Positions 62,100 to 64,000 of a DNA stretch of 64,000 nucleotides are shown in pieces (within the stretch, counting starts at the first letter, position 1; each line of letters begins with the position of its first letter). The DNA is from DATFWC01 sp963777755 (lineage in GTDB: Bacteria > Pseudomonadota > Alphaproteobacteria > Rhizobiales > Xanthobacteraceae): assembly GCA_963777755.1 (NCBI GenBank), contig CAVZSC010000005.1, positions 246,039 to 310,038 on the forward strand, given 5' to 3'. A program made the position numbers and the translations under genes. A model generated the notes under the pieces. That model was given only the letters and a program-made list of their open reading frames with translations. It was not told where the DNA came from and searched no databases.

Positions 62100-62378
62100 G
62101 ATCGTCTCCTCCGCGTCCAGCTGATTTGCTTCAGTCGCGCAGCGCGGCGAGACGGTTCACGCCATTGCGACGTCCCGCGAACGACCGGATTGCCACCGAA
62201 AAGCGGACCTCCGATCTGCGCGTCAATGAGTACACGCCGTGGTCCGCATCGGGTCCCCAATCAGCGCGCGAGGCCGCGCTTTCGCGATCTCGTCGGTTCC
62301 ATCCATGCCGGAAATACTGGTGTGCGAAATGCGGGCTGCAATTGCGGGATCGGATTTGATGCAATGCAGGTCCGATCT

Positions 62379-63812
62379 CTAGGGCGCCGGGCAACTTTCC
62401 GGTTGCGGCGACACCGCTGGCGCCGGCGGAGCCAGCAACCGGATGTCCACCGCATTCGCCATCGCCTGATAGCCGGCGCGATTGGGATGAACCTTGTCGC
62501 CGGGCCCGCCGATCGTGCTGTTGGGCTGGAACTCGGCTCGCATTTCACCGGTGAGCCGGTCGATCACCGCCGCTTCGAAATCCGCCACGCCGTCGAAAAT
62601 GCCTGACGTGCGGATGAAGTGGTTGACGGCCGAGCGGCGCGCCGCCATGTCCCCCGTGCCGTAGACCGCGAAAATGTTGCCGGTCGCACCGAGCGACGGT
62701 GTGAACGTCCCGGCGATGACCTTGACGCCGCCGCGCGCGCGCACACGGTTCACGATCTCACGAATGCCTGCGATGACCGTGTCCGCCGATGCGTTCGAGA
62801 TCGCCAGATCGTTGATGCCATCGATACCGATGATCGCCGTGACGCCGGCGAGGCACAGCACCTCCCGCTCGATCCGTTCGAGACCCGGGAGCCCGCCGAT
62901 CGCCGGCCTCAGGATCTCGTTCGCAGACATGCCGGCGTTGACGACGGAAACGCGTGGGCCATGGGCGGCGTGCAGGCGTCGCGAGAGAAAATCAGGCCAG
63001 CGGTCATCGCCATTGAGCGTCGAAAGCGAGCCGTCGGTTATCGAGGCACCGAACGCGACCACGACCGCCGTGTCGGCTGGCGCGACCACGTCGACCGCAT
63101 CGAGGAAGAACCAGGAAATGGCGGAGTAGAGGAAGGCGCCGTCACGCTCGTCGGCGCCGTGCGAGCCGGAACCGGGGGCCGTGACATAGTTTGTCTGCAT
63201 CGCCTTGGCGTGCCAGGTCATCGGCCCGCTGGTGCCGCGAATGTGGAAGCTCACGGCGAGCTTCCGCCCGGCCAGCATCGGGCTCGCCGGATCGGCCGCG
63301 TAGGGCAATTCGACGGGATCGCTATAGGCGGATTGCCCCGGCGCCACCACGATGGTGCGCTCGCCGCCCTTGAACGTCACTGGCCGGTTGCTGCCGCTTA
63401 CGACCGCGGCGCCGCTGTCCTGAAGCCCGACATACACGTCGGCGAAGGCGACTGGCTGCGCTCCGGACGTGTTGGCCAACCGGAGCCGGATGCGGCGACC
63501 CCAGAGATCGGGTTTCACGATCAGGCGGAAGGTCTGGTCGTTGGCGCCATGCGCCGGTGAAGGAAACGCAAACTTCAAATCGGGCTGCGGGCCCGGTATG
63601 CCGGTCGGGTACGGGCCGCCGGCGGTCGCATGCCACGTGACGGCCCATTTCTCTCCGGGTCCCGGAGCTTGTGCCGTGGCCGCGCTCGCCACGGCGAAGA
63701 GCGCGAGAGACATCGTTGCGAGCGCGCCGGCACGGCGACGAACGGGCCCGCTCGTCGCATGATCGGCATGGACCCGAACGCGCTGTGTGCGCAATGTGCC
63801 AACTGCAGTCAT
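62379..63812 (-). CDS. SGNH/GDSL-type exported hydrolase
   Basis: This 477-residue protein begins with MTAVGTLRTQRVRVHADHAT and an internal hydrophobic stretch (GALATMSLALFAVASAATAQ) that serves as a signal. An N-terminal beta-sandwich (about 60-230) precedes the SGNH domain. Block I reads VVAFGASITDGSL, with Ala for the usual Asp of GDS but the nucleophile Ser kept. Block III is GIDGINDLAIS and block V is PGDKVHPNRAGYQAMA with the Asp-His pair. It should be an esterase or carbohydrate deacetylase in the periplasm, of the rhamnogalacturonan-acetylesterase-like type. It may start from an internal codon nearer the signal. Confidence 0.82.
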   Translation of the reverse strand: MTAVGTLRTQRVRVHADHATSGPVRRRAGALATMSLALFAVASAATAQAPGPGEKWAVTWHATAGGPYPTGIPGPQPDLKFAFPSPAHGANDQTFRLIVKPDLWGRRIRLRLANTSGAQPVAFADVYVGLQDSGAAVVSGSNRPVTFKGGERTIVVAPGQSAYSDPVELPYAADPASPMLAGRKLAVSFHIRGTSGPMTWHAKAMQTNYVTAPGSGSHGADERDGAFLYSAISWFFLDAVDVVAPADTAVVVAFGASITDGSLSTLNGDDRWPDFLSRRLHAAHGPRVSVVNAGMSANEILRPAIGGLPGLERIEREVLCLAGVTAIIGIDGINDLAISNASADTVIAGIREIVNRVRARGGVKVIAGTFTPSLGATGNIFAVYGTGDMAARRSAVNHFIRTSGIFDGVADFEAAVIDRLTGEMRAEFQPNSTIGGPGDKVHPNRAGYQAMANAVDIRLLAPPAPAVSPQPESCPAP

Positions 63813-63829
63813 TGACCAGCCTTACTCGA

Positions 63830-64000
63830 TCACCTCGTCTGCAAGTCTTCAGCGTATCGGTATTCAACAGAGATGTTCGATGCGGGCCTCCAACCAAGTG
63901 CATTCAGCCTCGCTTCGAACCGTTCGCGTTGGCGAAAGGCGTCGCCTGGCGGCGGATGCCCAGGCGATAGAACACCGACTCGCGGCATCCTGGCGGCTTG
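63830..64000 (-). pseudogene. N-terminal fragment of an ABC_sub_bind (PF04392-like) substrate-binding protein, truncated early
   Basis: The minus-strand frame enters from the window edge and stops at TGA 63830. It reads ARMPRVGVLSPGHPPPGDAF, REERFEARLNALGW-like residues, and then SNISVEYRYAEDLQTR. In the PF04392 family this VGVLSPG...LNALGW...NIxVEYRYAEG order is the first 50-60 residues of a protein of about 320. Here the frame stops right after EYRYAED, and no continuation in another frame is seen before 63813. It is therefore a fragment cut short by mutation, or the remains of a deletion. The upstream part lies beyond the window. Confidence 0.6.

Overview
The window is GC-rich and densely coded. 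It reads as chromosome of an alphaproteobacterium of the Hyphomicrobiales, in the Bradyrhizobium/Rhodopseudomonas/Xanthobacteraceae neighbourhood. The reasons are many periplasmic Bug (TctC-type) binding proteins, a groES-groEL operon beside tiny hydrophobic proteins, a Ku/LigD end-joining locus, and several protein families I know mainly from that group. This placement is inference, because no rRNA or tRNA gene is present.

Layout. Bases 1-11400 hold a partial GH19 endolysin-like gene, a flavin monooxygenase, a TPR/glycosyltransferase/DUF6165 fusion, a Bug protein, a polysaccharide deacetylase, a threonine-dehydratase-like enzyme and a UvrD-type helicase. They end in a decayed patch with a frameshifted gene and a C-terminal remnant of the amino-acid-binding protein AapJ. 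Bases 11470-21955 form a catabolic island: a seven-gene minus-strand operon (NMT1-like binding protein, ATPase, two permeases, ornithine cyclodeaminase-like protein, AtzA/TrzN-like amidohydrolase, dihydroorotase-like cyclic amidohydrolase), flanked by two more AtzA/TrzN-like amidohydrolases on opposite strands. It probably imports and opens an N-heterocyclic compound. Bases 22000-27000 carry exported hydrolases, a Bug protein and a DapA-like protein that seems to lack its Schiff-base lysine.

Bases 27000-34800 are accessory in character. They hold groESL, several very small proteins, two copies of a structured leader sequence next to tiny ORFs, a truncated efflux adaptor, a Bug remnant and a porin-like protein. 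Bases 34786-43501 hold a dienelactone hydrolase, a Ca2+/H+ antiporter, another Bug protein, a decarboxylase-like amidohydrolase, and the NHEJ locus (Ku, frameshifted BRCT-TPR protein, LigD) with a palindromic intergenic repeat. Bases 43700-56820 contain a class III cyclase, a TylF-like methyltransferase, a divergent Bug pair, exported small proteins, a LysR regulator, and an efflux operon with an alpha/beta-hydrolase-fold protein lacking its nucleophile and an RND pump broken by a one-base frameshift.

Bases 57231-64000 hold a DUF4331/TPR pair and then a minus-strand cluster of three short precursor-like peptides. Two have double-glycine leaders and one has a GA variant, and each has a strong ribosome binding site. 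No maturation or export gene is visible, so this may be an uncharacterised bacteriocin/RiPP-like locus. An SGNH hydrolase and a truncated ABC substrate-binding gene close the window. The most promising undescribed items are the peptide cluster and the duplicated leader element at 27011 and 31141. Three genes carry single-base frameshifts (near 10592, 42105 and 55172), so sequencing error must be weighed against real decay.
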